Shown here piece after piece: positions 1 to 9,238 of a stretch of 64,000 nucleotides of DNA. The notes under the pieces were generated by a model. The model was not told the origin of the DNA. It searched no databases and saw nothing but the letters and a program-made list of their open reading frames with translations. Source of the stretch: Methanosarcina sp. MTP4 (GTDB lineage Archaea; Halobacteriota; Methanosarcinia; Methanosarcinales; Methanosarcinaceae); NCBI RefSeq assembly GCF_000970045.1, contig NZ_CP009505.1, positions 3,806,808 to 3,870,807 on the forward strand. The letters are read 5' to 3'. Numbering within the stretch: position 1 is the first letter of the stretch; each line of letters begins with the position of its first letter. Position numbers and translations under genes: made by a program.

Positions 1-180
1 CTTTCCCAAAGAAGGACATGTGAAAATTGGATTTAAACACAGCGATATTTAGAATTAAGAGCCGATCATAGAAAGGGCGCCGGAATGCATAAAATGGGCA
101 TTCTGATGACTATAATGGGCATCCGGAGAAACAAAAAAAGTAGTTGAATAATTAAAAAGGGCATTACCATAATTGATAGG

Positions 181-380
181 CATTGACGTAACCATAAAGG
201 TTATTTCCATAATAAAAGGGCATTAAAGTAACCATAAAGGTTATTTCCATAATTAATAAGTAGTGAAGTAACCATAAAGGTTATTTCCGTAATTGATAGG
301 TAGTGAAGTAACAATAAAGGTTATTTCCATAATGAAAGGGCATTAAAGTAACCATAATAGTTACCCCAATAATTAGAGCT
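181..380. repeat. 40-bp tandem repeat array with hairpin core
   Basis: About five copies of a 40-bp unit. Each copy carries the core TAACC-ATAAA-GGTTA, a 5-bp stem with a 5-base loop. Spacer text between cores varies (GGGCATTAAAG or TAGTGAAG). The array ends next to the stop codon of the minus-strand regulator gene at 389, so it could be transcribed as that gene's 3' end. The flanking 1-180 shows no gene, only degenerate related text. Confidence 0.85.
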
Positions 381-388
381 CGTTATAA

Positions 389-1180
389 TCAGAGCTCGGT
401 AATCTGTTTCGACATATCCCTGTAGTAACCGAAAAGTTCCTGCCCCCAGGCAAAGGCGCTTTCTTCAAAGCTTACCATTTCGTGGTTATAGTACCTCCCG
501 TCTTTGGAAACCAGGGAGATGGAAGTGAACCGGTCCGTTACAAGACTGGAAGCAAGTTCGATTTTATGCTCGCAGACATAGAGGCTTGCATTTTCCATGC
601 TTATGAAAGCTTCCATATCAGCCCTGTGTTCCGAAGCCAGTTTTTCAAATATGGGCTGGTCAAGGACAATTGAAACTTCGACGCCTTTCCTGACAAGATC
701 CAGATAAAGCCCCGGATAGCCGGGGCGGAAAAAGGAAGAAATTTCCATGATTGTTTTTGCCCTGTACAGGTTGTTCATAATCTCAGGAGGATAATCGAAG
801 ATATGAGTCTTATCAGGCACGATTTCCCGGCATGAACCCAGCTCTCCGAGCCTTTCCCGGAGGTACTGCGGAAGGGTGTACAGGTCCTGGCTTGCCCAGT
901 ACTCATGGTTCTCATCAAAGACCCGGAAAGTGGAAAGCAGAGGCTGCATCCTGGGGGCAATTAACTTTCCTTTTACCGAAAGTTCGTAAAGGTTCTCTTT
1001 CTGCACCAGAAGCCCGTCCTTTAACAGGACCCGGATCTGGGCCATGATAGGGCTGGAACTGACATCGAGTTCCGTCTTGATCTCATCGATAGTTTTAGGC
1101 CCCTCCATCAGGAACATGAGAAGGTTCTTTCTTTTTTCCGAAAAGAAAATCGTATCAATCAACTGCAGGTCCATGGTCAT
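389..1180 (-). CDS. Msr/FilR1-type winged-helix transcriptional regulator
   Basis: Predicted 263-residue DNA-binding regulator. Residues ~10-75 form an ArsR-like winged helix (FFSEKRKNLLMFL, then IDEIKTELDVSSSPIMAQIRVL) and the remaining two thirds match the FilR1 middle-domain pattern, including a conserved C-terminal WGQELFGYYRDMS. The family includes the methanol-specific regulators (Msr) that sit beside mtaCB operons in Methanosarcina and control them. A GGAGGT ribosome-binding site lies 8 bases before this ATG; a second ATG follows two codons later. It is 106 bp downstream of, and co-directional with, a paralogue, and the pair diverges from mtaCB. Assignment to the family is strong; the exact Msr letter cannot be told. 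No metal- or effector-binding residue is evident. Confidence 0.9.
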   Translation of the reverse strand: MTMDLQLIDTIFFSEKRKNLLMFLMEGPKTIDEIKTELDVSSSPIMAQIRVLLKDGLLVQKENLYELSVKGKLIAPRMQPLLSTFRVFDENHEYWASQDLYTLPQYLRERLGELGSCREIVPDKTHIFDYPPEIMNNLYRAKTIMEISSFFRPGYPGLYLDLVRKGVEVSIVLDQPIFEKLASEHRADMEAFISMENASLYVCEHKIELASSLVTDRFTSISLVSKDGRYYNHEMVSFEESAFAWGQELFGYYRDMSKQITEL

Positions 1181-1286
1181 TCAAATCAACCTCCGGAAAT
1201 AGCATCGTGTATTTTAAAAAACCGGGAGTCAGGAGAGAGAGAGATAAAACTGTCTCCTGAGCCATTTTTTGAAACTTTCGTACCTG

Positions 1287-2141
1287 TTACTGCAAACTGA
1301 AAAGGGGAGATTCGGACAGGAAGTCGGTTCCGGAAGTACAGGAAAAACGTTCCATCCCCCTTGAGTCCTCGATTAACCTGGAACGGGATTTATAGAACTC
1401 AAAAAGTTCCTTTGCCCAGTCGAGAGCCTGGGAATCTGAACAGAAAGCATGATCGTGGTGGAACCTACCGTTGCTAGCAAAGAGGGAGACCAGAGTTCCC
1501 TGGTCAGATACAATAAGTTCGGCAAGCTTAACCCCATCATTACAGACGAAAAGTTCGGTATTGGGCATATCTGTAAATTTCTTAAGCTTCCGTTCATAAT
1601 TGTGCAGGGTTTTTTCAAGTACCGCTTCAGTTAAGATCAGGGAAACTTTTGCACCCTTCCTGCCGAGCTTGGAATAAATAGGCAGGAACTCGGGCCTGAA
1701 AAAAGAAGAGAAAACCATCAAATGACTTGAAGCCGAAATGAAATTTACGATTTCCGTTCGGGGTTCAAAAATCTGGCAAGGGGCGGGTTCGATCAGGCGG
1801 AAATCTTTGAGGTCTCCGAGCCGGTCCTGCAGATATTGGGGAATTCCGCTAAGGTCGTGCTCCAGCCAGTAGTCGTTTCGCTCGAGCAGGGTCAGGACAT
1901 CGACAAGAGGTCGGACCTTCTTGACGACCTCTTCTCCCAGGCCAGTCAATTCATAATACCCTTCCCTCTGAACCACAAGGCTGCTGTCTGTAAGCCTTTT
2001 GATCTGAGGCAGGATGGCCGTGGGGGAAACGTCAAGAATGGTTTTTATTTCTTCGATTGTTCTGGCTTCCTCTCCCAGGAGCAAAAGCAGGTCACTTCTT
2101 TTTCTGGAACGAAATACGACATCTAATAACTCAGGTTGCAT
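1287..2141 (-). CDS. Msr/FilR1-type winged-helix transcriptional regulator
   Basis: Second regulator of the pair, 284 residues from the ATG chosen here; an upstream GTG at 2150 would add three residues. Same architecture as its neighbour: winged helix at ~10-75 (VVFRSRKRSDLLLLL, IEEIKTILDVSPTAILPQIK), then a FilR1-type sensor half ending in WAKELFEFYKSRSRLIE. It has a roughly 20-residue C-terminal tail beyond that motif which the paralogue lacks. Two Msr proteins acting as a pair upstream of one mtaCB operon is a known Methanosarcina arrangement, so it probably activates the divergent methanol operon at 3566. The role is inferred from position and family; the sequence shows only the DNA-binding and sensor domains. 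Confidence 0.9.
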   Translation of the reverse strand: MQPELLDVVFRSRKRSDLLLLLGEEARTIEEIKTILDVSPTAILPQIKRLTDSSLVVQREGYYELTGLGEEVVKKVRPLVDVLTLLERNDYWLEHDLSGIPQYLQDRLGDLKDFRLIEPAPCQIFEPRTEIVNFISASSHLMVFSSFFRPEFLPIYSKLGRKGAKVSLILTEAVLEKTLHNYERKLKKFTDMPNTELFVCNDGVKLAELIVSDQGTLVSLFASNGRFHHDHAFCSDSQALDWAKELFEFYKSRSRLIEDSRGMERFSCTSGTDFLSESPLFSLQ

Positions 2142-3565
2142 AAAAACCACTTTGATTTCACTTTGTTTTAGGGTTGGGTGTTTTCAGGATAATAATAAGC
2201 TTCATCATCTGCGTGCCTTACTAAGCGGGATTTAGGGTCCTCCCGAAGGCAAACAGAAAATTCGGATGCCTCCCTCTAATGCATGACTAAAAGCAGGGAG
2301 TGTAGGAATTAATCACAAACAGGAATTATCCACATCTCATTTATATAAAAAAATATGGATGAATAATTTAAGAAGCAAACTATCAGCAAAAATAAAAAAA
2401 TAAAGAGAGATGAAAACCCGGAAGATACAAGAGAAAAACAGCATCAAAAGCCATGGAAAGATAATTAGAACAACGTAAACAGAGGCAATTAATATATAAT
2501 GTATAGGAGGAAATCTAAACAGGGAGATCAAAATTTTCAATCGGGTTTATTTCAGCAAACGGGTTAATTAAAACCGAGCCTTTAAAATATTTAAGGTAGC
2601 TGTTCTAAATATTTTTTCCCAAAAAAGATCACAGAGCAGACTTATCCCCCGAAACAGGCACAGAACCCCTTTAGTATTAGTATGAAATCATTTCAGACCC
2701 GTTCTCACCACGCCTTTATATGTATTTTCTCCCTATTTATTTTTTATCATATATGCACCCATTTATCGCTGCCCAACGAAATCAAACATTTTCACCAGGT
2801 TTTACCAAGTGCAACCGATATTAACCAAGTTAGACTAAGGTTGATCATTCCAGAATAATTATCACATGGTACTGAAACTACCGACACAGATGCCACCGCA
2901 TTGGTACACAGTTTCAATGATTTCACCCATATATTATCCGTCTTCACAGCTCTACAGACTTAGATATATACATTCCAATCTGCACACTCCAATCTGCACC
3001 ATATCTGCGCACCCCCTCAGACTTACATCTGCACACGCCGATATACAAAAAGATATTTGCAGAGTTGCGCATCACCATACAATGCAAAGGTCTTTCCAGA
3101 GAGATTTGAGAAGGCACTCCCGAATTTTTGAGTATGGTGATCCGGAGCAATGTCCCCCGAATACAATACCCCCGGAAGCCACATACCAGGTTCAAAATTT
3201 TCTAACCCATGTATCCCCGTCAAAACCCGGAAAAAATTCCCGTCGTTTATGGTATATTTGATGATGCCACGTTATGCTGTGCGTTACATGTCCTGATATG
3301 GGCATGGAATGTTCAAAAAAAGGAAAAAATCCAGAGCATAAAGTGGAAGAAAGGTCTTTCACAGGTATGTAAAGCAGAAAGTCCTAAAATACACCTGTTT
3401 TTAACAGAAATCTCTGTGGGCTTTCCAGGAACGCATGCCACAGAAAGGCACAGATGCCTCTACAGCTTAACGGAAATACCCGGTGCCCGATGGGATCCGC
3501 ACACCCCATTTACGGCTGCGATAACGGGACCTTTTTTTGCTGAAATTAGAATGGAGGTTAAAAAT
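2142..3565 (+). promoter_or_regulatory. mtaCB upstream region with long 5' leader
   Basis: The 1.4 kb between the divergent regulator and mtaC has no convincing gene. TTTATATG at 2715-2722 is a good archaeal TATA box; transcription would begin near 2745-2750, giving a leader of about 820 bases. A second candidate, GATATATAC, lies near 2962. Long untranslated leaders are a known property of Methanosarcina mtaCB operons. An open frame at 2866-3261 and the extension upstream of mtaC look non-coding (odd composition, no ribosome-binding site). GGAGGT at 3553-3558 serves mtaC. Confidence 0.55.
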
Positions 3566-4339
3566 ATGCTGGACTTTACAGAAGAAAGCTTAAACAAAGT
3601 CTTAACCAGATACAATGTGGCTCTGGAAAAGGAAATGACTCCTGAAGAAGCCGCAGAAGAACTTTATCCGAAAGACGAACTCATCTACCCAATCGCAAAA
3701 GCCATCTTCGAGGGTGAAGAAGACGACGTCGTAGAGGGACTCAAGGCAGCAATCGATGCAGGCAAGGAAGCAATTACCCTTATTGACGATGCACTTATGG
3801 TCGGAATGGCTGTTGTCACCAAGCTCTACGACGACGGTGTCATCTTCCTCCCCAACGTTATGATGTCTGCCGACGCAATGCTCGATGGTATCGAATTCTG
3901 CAAGGAAAACTCCGAGACTGCCCCTGAAACCAAGGGAACCGTTGTCTGCCACGTAGCAGAAGGTGACGTCCACGACATCGGCAAGAACATCGTAACCGCT
4001 CTCCTCAGGGCAAACGGTTTCGACGTTGTTGACCTCGGAAGGGACTGCCCGGTTGACGAAGTCGTCGCAGCAGTCGAAGAGAACAAGCCTATCATGGTCA
4101 CCGGAACCGCACTCATGACCACCACCATGTATGCCTTCAAGGAAGTCAACGACAAGCTGGTCGAGAAAGGCCTCAATGTCCCATTCGCATGTGGCGGCGG
4201 TGCAGTGAACCAGGATTTCGTTGCACAGTATGAACTCGGTGTTTACGGAGAAGAAGCCGCAGACGCACCCAAGATCGCTGATGCAATCATTGCAGGTTCC
4301 AACATTGCAGCATTAAGAGAAGTATTCCACAAGCACTAA
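3566..4339 (+). CDS. mtaC: methanol-specific corrinoid protein MtaC
   Basis: 257-residue corrinoid protein that accepts the methyl group of methanol from MtaB and passes it to MtaA for coenzyme M methylation in methanogenesis; cytoplasmic. Residues ~1-90 are the helical cap of methyltransferase corrinoid proteins, and ~110-250 the Rossmann B12 domain with GDVHDIGKN (DxHxxG), TGTALMTTTM and CGGGAV. The axial ligand falls at His136, the number known for M. barkeri MtaC, which supports this start over the longer upstream frame; GGAGGT lies 7 bases ahead. mtaB follows after 14 bases, so they form an operon. Codon use is biased (C-ending), as in highly expressed genes. Confidence 0.97.
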   Translation: MLDFTEESLNKVLTRYNVALEKEMTPEEAAEELYPKDELIYPIAKAIFEGEEDDVVEGLKAAIDAGKEAITLIDDALMVGMAVVTKLYDDGVIFLPNVMMSADAMLDGIEFCKENSETAPETKGTVVCHVAEGDVHDIGKNIVTALLRANGFDVVDLGRDCPVDEVVAAVEENKPIMVTGTALMTTTMYAFKEVNDKLVEKGLNVPFACGGGAVNQDFVAQYELGVYGEEAADAPKIADAIIAGSNIAALREVFHKH

Positions 4340-4353
4340 TCGAGGCGAGATAG

Positions 4354-5739
4354 ATGGCAGCAAACAGATACACTTCAATGGCATACGCAAGCGCAGATGA
4401 GATGAGCTTCGGAAAAACCAAGCACCCAGTAAAAACAGGTCTCGGCCTCGAGATCGGTGCTGGCTACACAATTCCTGAAGTTAACTACGCCCCCAGACCT
4501 GAAGCCGGTGCATCCAAGGAAAAACTCGTAAAGGAATACGAGAGGATCACCACCGACATCATGCAGAGAATGGTCCAGGTAGGTTTCCCCGCAGTTATCC
4601 TCGAAACCGAACATGTCCAGCAGATGTCCAACAACCCCGAATGGGGAGCAGAAGTTGCACACGCCCAGAAGACCATCATGGAAGAGTACCATGATGAATA
4701 CGGCATCAAGTGCGCACTGCGCCACACCATCGGTGACATCCGTGAAAACAGGGACTTCCTCCAGCTCAGAGGAGACAAGTACTCCGTGTTCATGGAAGCT
4801 TTCGAGAAGTGCGCAGAAAACGGCGCTGACCTGCTTTCCGTGGAAAGCATGGGTGGTAAGGAAGTATTCGACCACGCAATCCTCAGGAACGATATCGCAG
4901 GTATGCTTTACGGTATCGGCTGTCTCGGCACCCTTGACATGGACATGATCTGGTCCGACATCGCAGCAGTTGCAAAGAAAACCGGCACCATTGCAGCAGG
5001 GGACACAGACTGTGCCCAGGCAAACACCGCAATGTTCATTGCAGGTGGACTGCTCGACAAGAACCTCGCCCACACCCTCGCAATCATCGCAAGGGCAATC
5101 TCCGCACCCAGGTCCCTCGCTGCATACGAAAACGGCGCACTTGGCCCCGGCAAGGACTGTGGCTACGAAAACGTCATCATCAAGTCCATCACCGGCATGC
5201 CGATGGCTCAGGAAGGTAAGACCTCCACCTGCGCTCACTCCGATGTTATGGGTAACCTCATCATGCAGTGCTGTGACGTCTGGTCCAACGAATCCGTTGA
5301 GTACCACGGTGAATTCGGCGGTACAAGTGTCCAGTGCTGGGGAGAATCCCTTGCATACGACTGTGCCCTCATGAACACCGCACTCGAGACAGGAAACGAA
5401 AAGGTCCTCAGGGACATGTTCATGCTCTCTGACAGGTACAGAGACCCCCAGGGCTATGTGCTTGCATACGACAACGCATACAAGGTCGGAGAAGCAATCG
5501 TCAAGGACGGCGACAACATTTACCTCAGGGCAAAGAACGCAGCAATCGAGTGCTGCAACATTGTCGAAGAAGGGATCGCAGGCAAGCTCGCAATCTCCAG
5601 GTTCGAAGCAGGCGCACTCAAGGACGCAAAAGCAGCCCTCGATGCCCTCCCTGACGACATGGACAAGTTCATGGACGACTGCCTTACCAAGTACCAGAAC
5701 GAAGTCAAGGTATTCCTTCCGGAGAACTACGGCTTCTAA
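4354..5739 (+). CDS. mtaB: methanol:corrinoid methyltransferase MtaB
   Basis: 461-residue zinc enzyme that activates methanol and methylates the Co(I) corrinoid on MtaC, the first step of methanogenesis from methanol. The zinc ligands known from the M. barkeri enzyme are all at the expected numbers: Glu164 in SVESMGG, Cys220 in DTDCAQ and Cys269 in GKDCGYE. Length is normal for the family. Strong codon bias matches mtaC. Followed by a pyrimidine-rich, T-run stretch that probably ends the transcript. Expression is probably set by the two Msr-type regulators upstream. Confidence 0.98.
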   Translation: MAANRYTSMAYASADEMSFGKTKHPVKTGLGLEIGAGYTIPEVNYAPRPEAGASKEKLVKEYERITTDIMQRMVQVGFPAVILETEHVQQMSNNPEWGAEVAHAQKTIMEEYHDEYGIKCALRHTIGDIRENRDFLQLRGDKYSVFMEAFEKCAENGADLLSVESMGGKEVFDHAILRNDIAGMLYGIGCLGTLDMDMIWSDIAAVAKKTGTIAAGDTDCAQANTAMFIAGGLLDKNLAHTLAIIARAISAPRSLAAYENGALGPGKDCGYENVIIKSITGMPMAQEGKTSTCAHSDVMGNLIMQCCDVWSNESVEYHGEFGGTSVQCWGESLAYDCALMNTALETGNEKVLRDMFMLSDRYRDPQGYVLAYDNAYKVGEAIVKDGDNIYLRAKNAAIECCNIVEEGIAGKLAISRFEAGALKDAKAALDALPDDMDKFMDDCLTKYQNEVKVFLPENYGF

Positions 5740-5744
5740 GCCCC

Positions 5745-5770
5745 CAGTTCTCTTTTTTTCTTTTTTTCGA
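5745..5770 (+). terminator. T-rich terminator after mtaB
   Basis: Runs of T (TCTCTTTTTTTC, TTTTTTTCG) begin a few bases after the mtaB stop codon, typical of archaeal termination without a hairpin. Confidence 0.6.
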
Positions 5771-5799
5771 TTCCGATTTCATCCCAATCTCACCCACCT

Positions 5800-5890
5800 C
5801 TAATTTTTACTTCGATTTCGATTCCAGCTTCAGCTCATTTTTACTTCGATTTCGATTCCAGTTTCAGCTCATTTTTACTTCGATTCCGAT
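5800..5890. repeat. 35-bp pyrimidine-rich tandem repeat
   Basis: ATTTTTACTTCGATT recurs at 5802, 5837 and 5871 with a 34-35 bp period, followed by degenerate ATTCCGATT text. It fills most of the 409-bp gap between mtaB and the glycosyltransferase gene; nothing else is evident there. Confidence 0.75.
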
Positions 5891-6148
5891 TCTGATTTTA
5901 CTCCGATTTAATCTTCAATTCCATTTCCGATTTCACCCCTACTGTTACTCAAATTTAGCCTTCACTTTCATATTCCAACCCCACCCAATTTTGCCAAATT
6001 TCACTTCTCCGGATAATGCCACCTATGAATTCCACGGGTTTTAATCGAAACCTCCCCCCCAAAATAGATATTTTTAAACAACGAAGCAGTAAGAAAGAAT
6101 TAAAGTAGAGAGAAGCCATGGATTGGAGAGGAGAAGGAGCTACACCGA

Positions 6149-7288
6149 ATGAAAATTTTGCTTTTAATGTGCGGAGAAGGGCTGGGACACACAAGCCGCT
6201 GCCTTGCCCTTGGAAAAGAGTTCCTGACCGCAGGGCATAACGTGTACTTCGGGGCGTACGGCTACTCAAAGGACCTGGTCGAAAAAACAGGATACATAGC
6301 ATGCGAAATCCCCCCGGAACTGACTCTTGTGGGAAAAGCAGGCTCCCTGAGCATGAGAAAGTCCATTGCAAAAACCCTCCAAAATTCCAGCCCGGGGGAC
6401 ATACTGAAAATTTTGAAATTGCTGAAAGAAATCGAGCCGGACGTCGTACTTTCCGACGGGTATTACCTGGGAATCCTTGCAGCAAAATACAGGAAAATCC
6501 CTGTTTACTTTGTCGGGCACCAGTTCAATATGGCAGAGTTTTTCCGGAATAAAGGACCCTTTGTAGGGCTGGCCGGAAAGCTTGTCAAAGGCTTTTATAC
6601 CCGGATCTTCAGAAGCGTGGACGGGATCGTAGTCCCGGACTACCCGCTCCCCTACTCGGTCAACCGGCGGAACTTTGTGCTCCCAGGGGACATCAATGAC
6701 ACGATCTTTTTCAGCGGACCCCTGATCAGGTGGAAATGCGGGGAAGTCGAGGCAAAAACGCTTCCCCACCCAAACGTCCTCTCAACCATCGGCGCCTTTG
6801 GCTACAGGGCAGCAATTTTCAGAAGCGTGCTCGAAGCCGCAAAACTGGATCCGGGCATCAACTATACCTTCATAACGGGCCCGGGGATCGACCCTGGACA
6901 GTTCCCGGAAATCCCGGAGAATGTCGAGTTCACGGGCTTCACGGAAAACCCCTTCCCCTACTTTAAGGGTTCGGACCTTGTAATCACTGCCGGAGGGCAT
7001 GGAACCCTCCTTGAGAGCCTGGCTTTCGGGCTCCCCATCCTATCTTTTCCGGACGAAAAACACAATGAACAGGAAAATAACGCCAGCATGATTGAAGAAA
7101 TGGGATTTGGGAAGCGTCTGAGTTACCTGACCCGCCCTGAGGCCATCCTTGCCTGCATCCGGGAACTGCTGGAAGAAGAACAATATGCCAGAAAGACCCG
7201 GCGAGCAAGGGAACTTGCCGAAACGCTGGATGGTCCGGCAGCCGTCAGGGAACTTCTCGAAAGAGAAGTGAGGGTAAAAGAACCCTGA
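6149..7288 (+). CDS. UDP-GlcNAc-type glycosyltransferase (MJ1255/VC2487 family)
   Basis: 379-residue GT-B glycosyltransferase. The N-terminal half opens with LLMCGEGLGHTSRCLAL, the glycine-rich acceptor-side loop of MurG-like enzymes. The C-terminal half carries TAGGHGTLLESLAFGLPILSFP (~287-308), the nucleotide-sugar binding motif, with a downstream LEEE region. It would transfer a sugar from a UDP-sugar at the inner face of the membrane, for glycolipid or surface glycan synthesis; the acceptor is unknown. No membrane segment is seen. It stands alone between a repeat-filled gap and a convergent HAD gene. Confidence 0.85.
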   Translation: MKILLLMCGEGLGHTSRCLALGKEFLTAGHNVYFGAYGYSKDLVEKTGYIACEIPPELTLVGKAGSLSMRKSIAKTLQNSSPGDILKILKLLKEIEPDVVLSDGYYLGILAAKYRKIPVYFVGHQFNMAEFFRNKGPFVGLAGKLVKGFYTRIFRSVDGIVVPDYPLPYSVNRRNFVLPGDINDTIFFSGPLIRWKCGEVEAKTLPHPNVLSTIGAFGYRAAIFRSVLEAAKLDPGINYTFITGPGIDPGQFPEIPENVEFTGFTENPFPYFKGSDLVITAGGHGTLLESLAFGLPILSFPDEKHNEQENNASMIEEMGFGKRLSYLTRPEAILACIRELLEEEQYARKTRRARELAETLDGPAAVRELLEREVRVKEP

Positions 7289-7330
7289 AAAAGCTATCAT
7301 CCAGGCCTCCACAAAGCAAGGAGAGATAAT

Positions 7331-7975
7331 TTAAGAAGGAGTTAGATTTTTCAGGTATCTCAAAAGAGCGGGGTGATTCTCGAGCACCAGGTCAGAGTGC
7401 TGCAGCTTTTCAGGTCCCAGCGTACTCGGAACAGCCACGCAGTAAAGCCCTGCTGCTTTTGCTGCCTCCACTCCCATGGGGGCATTTTCGATAACGATGC
7501 ACTCTTCCTTTTCGAACCCCAGCATCTCCACTGCTTTCAGGTAAGGGTCCGGGGCGGGTTTTCCGTTCTCGACATCAATCCCGGCAACTGTAACCTCGAA
7601 TATACCGGGGAAAAAGTGCTCGATCATCTTTTCAACGATCTTGCGGTCGGAACCTGAGACCAGGGCAAGAGTGAAGTTCTTTTTCAGGTCCTGCAGCACG
7701 TCAACAATGCCTTCAAAGGGCTTTATCCGCTCGAAATCAAGAATAGTCCTCTTTTTCAGGGGGATTTCTTCCAGGTGATGGGGTTCGGGAATTTTCCCCT
7801 CCTTTTTGAAGATGGACCTGACAATCCCCCACCCGTTCGAGCCCTCGATCTCGTAAATGTCCTCCCGTTTAATGGTAATGCCCACATCCCGGAAGGCTGC
7901 GATCCAGGCATCGGCGTGGAACTGCATGGAATCCACAAGGACGCCGTCAACATCAAAAATGATTGCTTTGAACAT
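7331..7975 (-). CDS. HAD-family phosphatase (beta-phosphoglucomutase-like)
   Basis: 214-residue HAD subfamily IA hydrolase. Motif I is DVDGVLVDS (residues 8-16, the first Asp being the nucleophile), followed by a helical cap (~17-80). Motif II is LVSGSDRK, motif III lies around NGKPAPDPYLKA, and motif IV is CIVIENAPMGVEAAKAAG. The second Asp of motif I indicates a phosphatase or phosphomutase. The substrate cannot be named; relatives act on sugar phosphates. It converges with the glycosyltransferase gene with only 42 bases between, so the two probably share terminator sequence. Confidence 0.88.
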   Translation of the reverse strand: MFKAIIFDVDGVLVDSMQFHADAWIAAFRDVGITIKREDIYEIEGSNGWGIVRSIFKKEGKIPEPHHLEEIPLKKRTILDFERIKPFEGIVDVLQDLKKNFTLALVSGSDRKIVEKMIEHFFPGIFEVTVAGIDVENGKPAPDPYLKAVEMLGFEKEECIVIENAPMGVEAAKAAGLYCVAVPSTLGPEKLQHSDLVLENHPALLRYLKNLTPS

Positions 7976-8111
7976 CTGTCCCGGAAATTGTCGTAATCTA
8001 TAATAAAGGTTGCGAAAATACCAATCGAAGAGAATAACTATATAGATAAGAGAGAGGCCCAGGTTTCGAGCCCTCCGGATCCAAAAAGCTTCAGGGAACT
8101 CCCATAAAAAG

Positions 8112-8279
8112 TCATTTCAGGTACCTGTCGTACAGGTAGCCACCCAGCCAGTAACCCAGAAGAGAAAAAAGCAGGGTTCCGGGCACAAAGATAGGAGAAT
8201 CACCCCCTCTAAAGCGGAAAAGCAGGTTGAAAATAACCAGGTAAAGGATAAAAAATACGAGAAAACCAGCCAGTTCCAC
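8112..8279 (-). CDS. small predicted membrane protein (55 aa)
   Basis: A short frame with a GTG start encodes about 55 residues with two hydrophobic helices: VELAGFLVFFILYLVIFNLL, then a charged turn (RFRGGDSP), then VPGTLLFSLLGYWLGGYLY and a basic end DRYLK. That is a convincing topology for a small helical-hairpin membrane protein. An overlapping frame up to 8371 has a less plausible composition, rich in Cys and Trp. No clear ribosome-binding site is seen, so the start is uncertain; an in-frame TGA lies just upstream. It sits about 100 bp downstream of msrB on the same strand and could be co-transcribed. Function unknown. Confidence 0.45.
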   Translation of the reverse strand: MELAGFLVFFILYLVIFNLLFRFRGGDSPIFVPGTLLFSLLGYWLGGYLYDRYLK

Positions 8280-8378
8280 CTGGGTTTTTTCGATTTCCAG
8301 ATTAACTCACGCCCCCTATAAAGGTTTTGCACTTCAAGCTCTCGCTTGCAGGCACTCCCCTCAGCTTCCATTTCACCT

Positions 8379-8810
8379 TCAGCTTTCAGCCTTTTCTTCT
8401 TCTTTTTCTTCTTCTGCCCCTTTAAAATCCAGGGACACGGAATTTATACAGTAGCGTTTCCCTGTAGGTTTCGGCCCGTCGTCAAAGACATGCCCCAGAT
8501 GCCCTCCGCAGCGGGAACAGACAACCTCGACCCTGTGCATGAAATAGCTATTATCTTCCAGAAGCCGGACCCGGTCGCTGGAAATCACGTCCAGGAAACT
8601 TGGCCAACCAGTCCCGGACTCGAACTTGGAATCAGAGGAAAAAAGCTCCTGCCCGCAGGCGGAACAGGTGTAAACCCCTTTATTCTTGTTATAGTACAGT
8701 TTTCCTTTGAAGGGCCTTTCAGTACCCTTTTTCCTCAGGACATGATACTGCTCGGGAGTGAGAACTTTCTTCCACTCATCATCCGATTTCTCGGTTGTTT
8801 CCTGTAACAC
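8379..8810 (-). CDS. msrB: peptide-methionine (R)-S-oxide reductase MsrB
   Basis: 143-residue cytoplasmic repair enzyme that reduces methionine-R-sulfoxide in proteins. Two zinc-binding CxxC pairs are visible (CSAC near residue 48 and [10 protein letters not shown] near 98), along with the substrate loop SGTGWPSF and the catalytic Cys in KRYCINS. The C-terminal tail is an acidic/lysine-rich stretch ([13 protein letters not shown]) unlike the usual family end. The length is otherwise typical. Not to be confused with the regulator MsrB of methanol genes. Confidence 0.95.
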   Translation of the reverse strand: MLQETTEKSDDEWKKVLTPEQYHVLRKKGTERPFKGKLYYNKNKGVYTCSACGQELFSSDSKFESGTGWPSFLDVISSDRVRLLEDNSYFMHRVEVVCSRCGGHLGHVFDDGPKPTGKRYCINSVSLDFKGAEEEKEEEKAES

Positions 8811-8950
8811 TCAATGACCCCCAGGTCTTGTTATTTCAAATAATATTCAGCATACATTATATGAATTCCTTATGTTCAGCTTAGTTATATCCAACTTATA
8901 ATTATATTCAGCATCATATATAGAGGATGTTCCTCCCATTCCTCTTCATA

Positions 8951-9046
8951 TCCAGCTTTCATTATATCCAGCTTTCATCATATCCAGCTTTCATTATATC
9001 CAGCTTTCATTATATCCAGCTTTCATTATATCCAGCTTTCATTATA
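8951..9046. repeat. 16-bp tandem repeat
   Basis: Six copies of TCCAGCTTTCATTATA with a strict 16-bp period, with degenerate relatives back to about 8870. It fills the gap between msrB (start 8810) and the membrane protein at 9239; any promoter for either gene must lie among or beside these copies. AT-rich text at 9160-9200 (TATATAATTTATATC) may hold the promoter of the next gene. Confidence 0.85.
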
Positions 9047-9238
9047 TTCGGCATCTTTTGTACACGGCTTTCCTTATACCTGATTATCCCGGGAATTGTT
9101 ATTATCCCTTCGGGTATGGCAAATTGCCTCCCCTTCCTGAGAATAAAAAAATTGGCAGACTATAAAATTATAAACAACAATATATAATTTATATCATAAA
9201 TAATAGTTCCAGAACCAGCAACTTCAACCCGGGGATCC

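Noticed and set aside
181-380. CRISPR array at the window start
   Set aside because: Period is 40 bp but spacers are not unique; copies differ by drift only and no cas genes are present.
2866-3261. 131-codon open frame upstream of mtaC
   Set aside because: Rich in His, Pro, Thr and Arg with no ribosome-binding site; lies in the expected untranslated leader of the methanol operon.
3209-3565. 119-codon N-terminal extension of mtaC
   Set aside because: The His136 numbering and the GGAGGT site fix the start at 3566.
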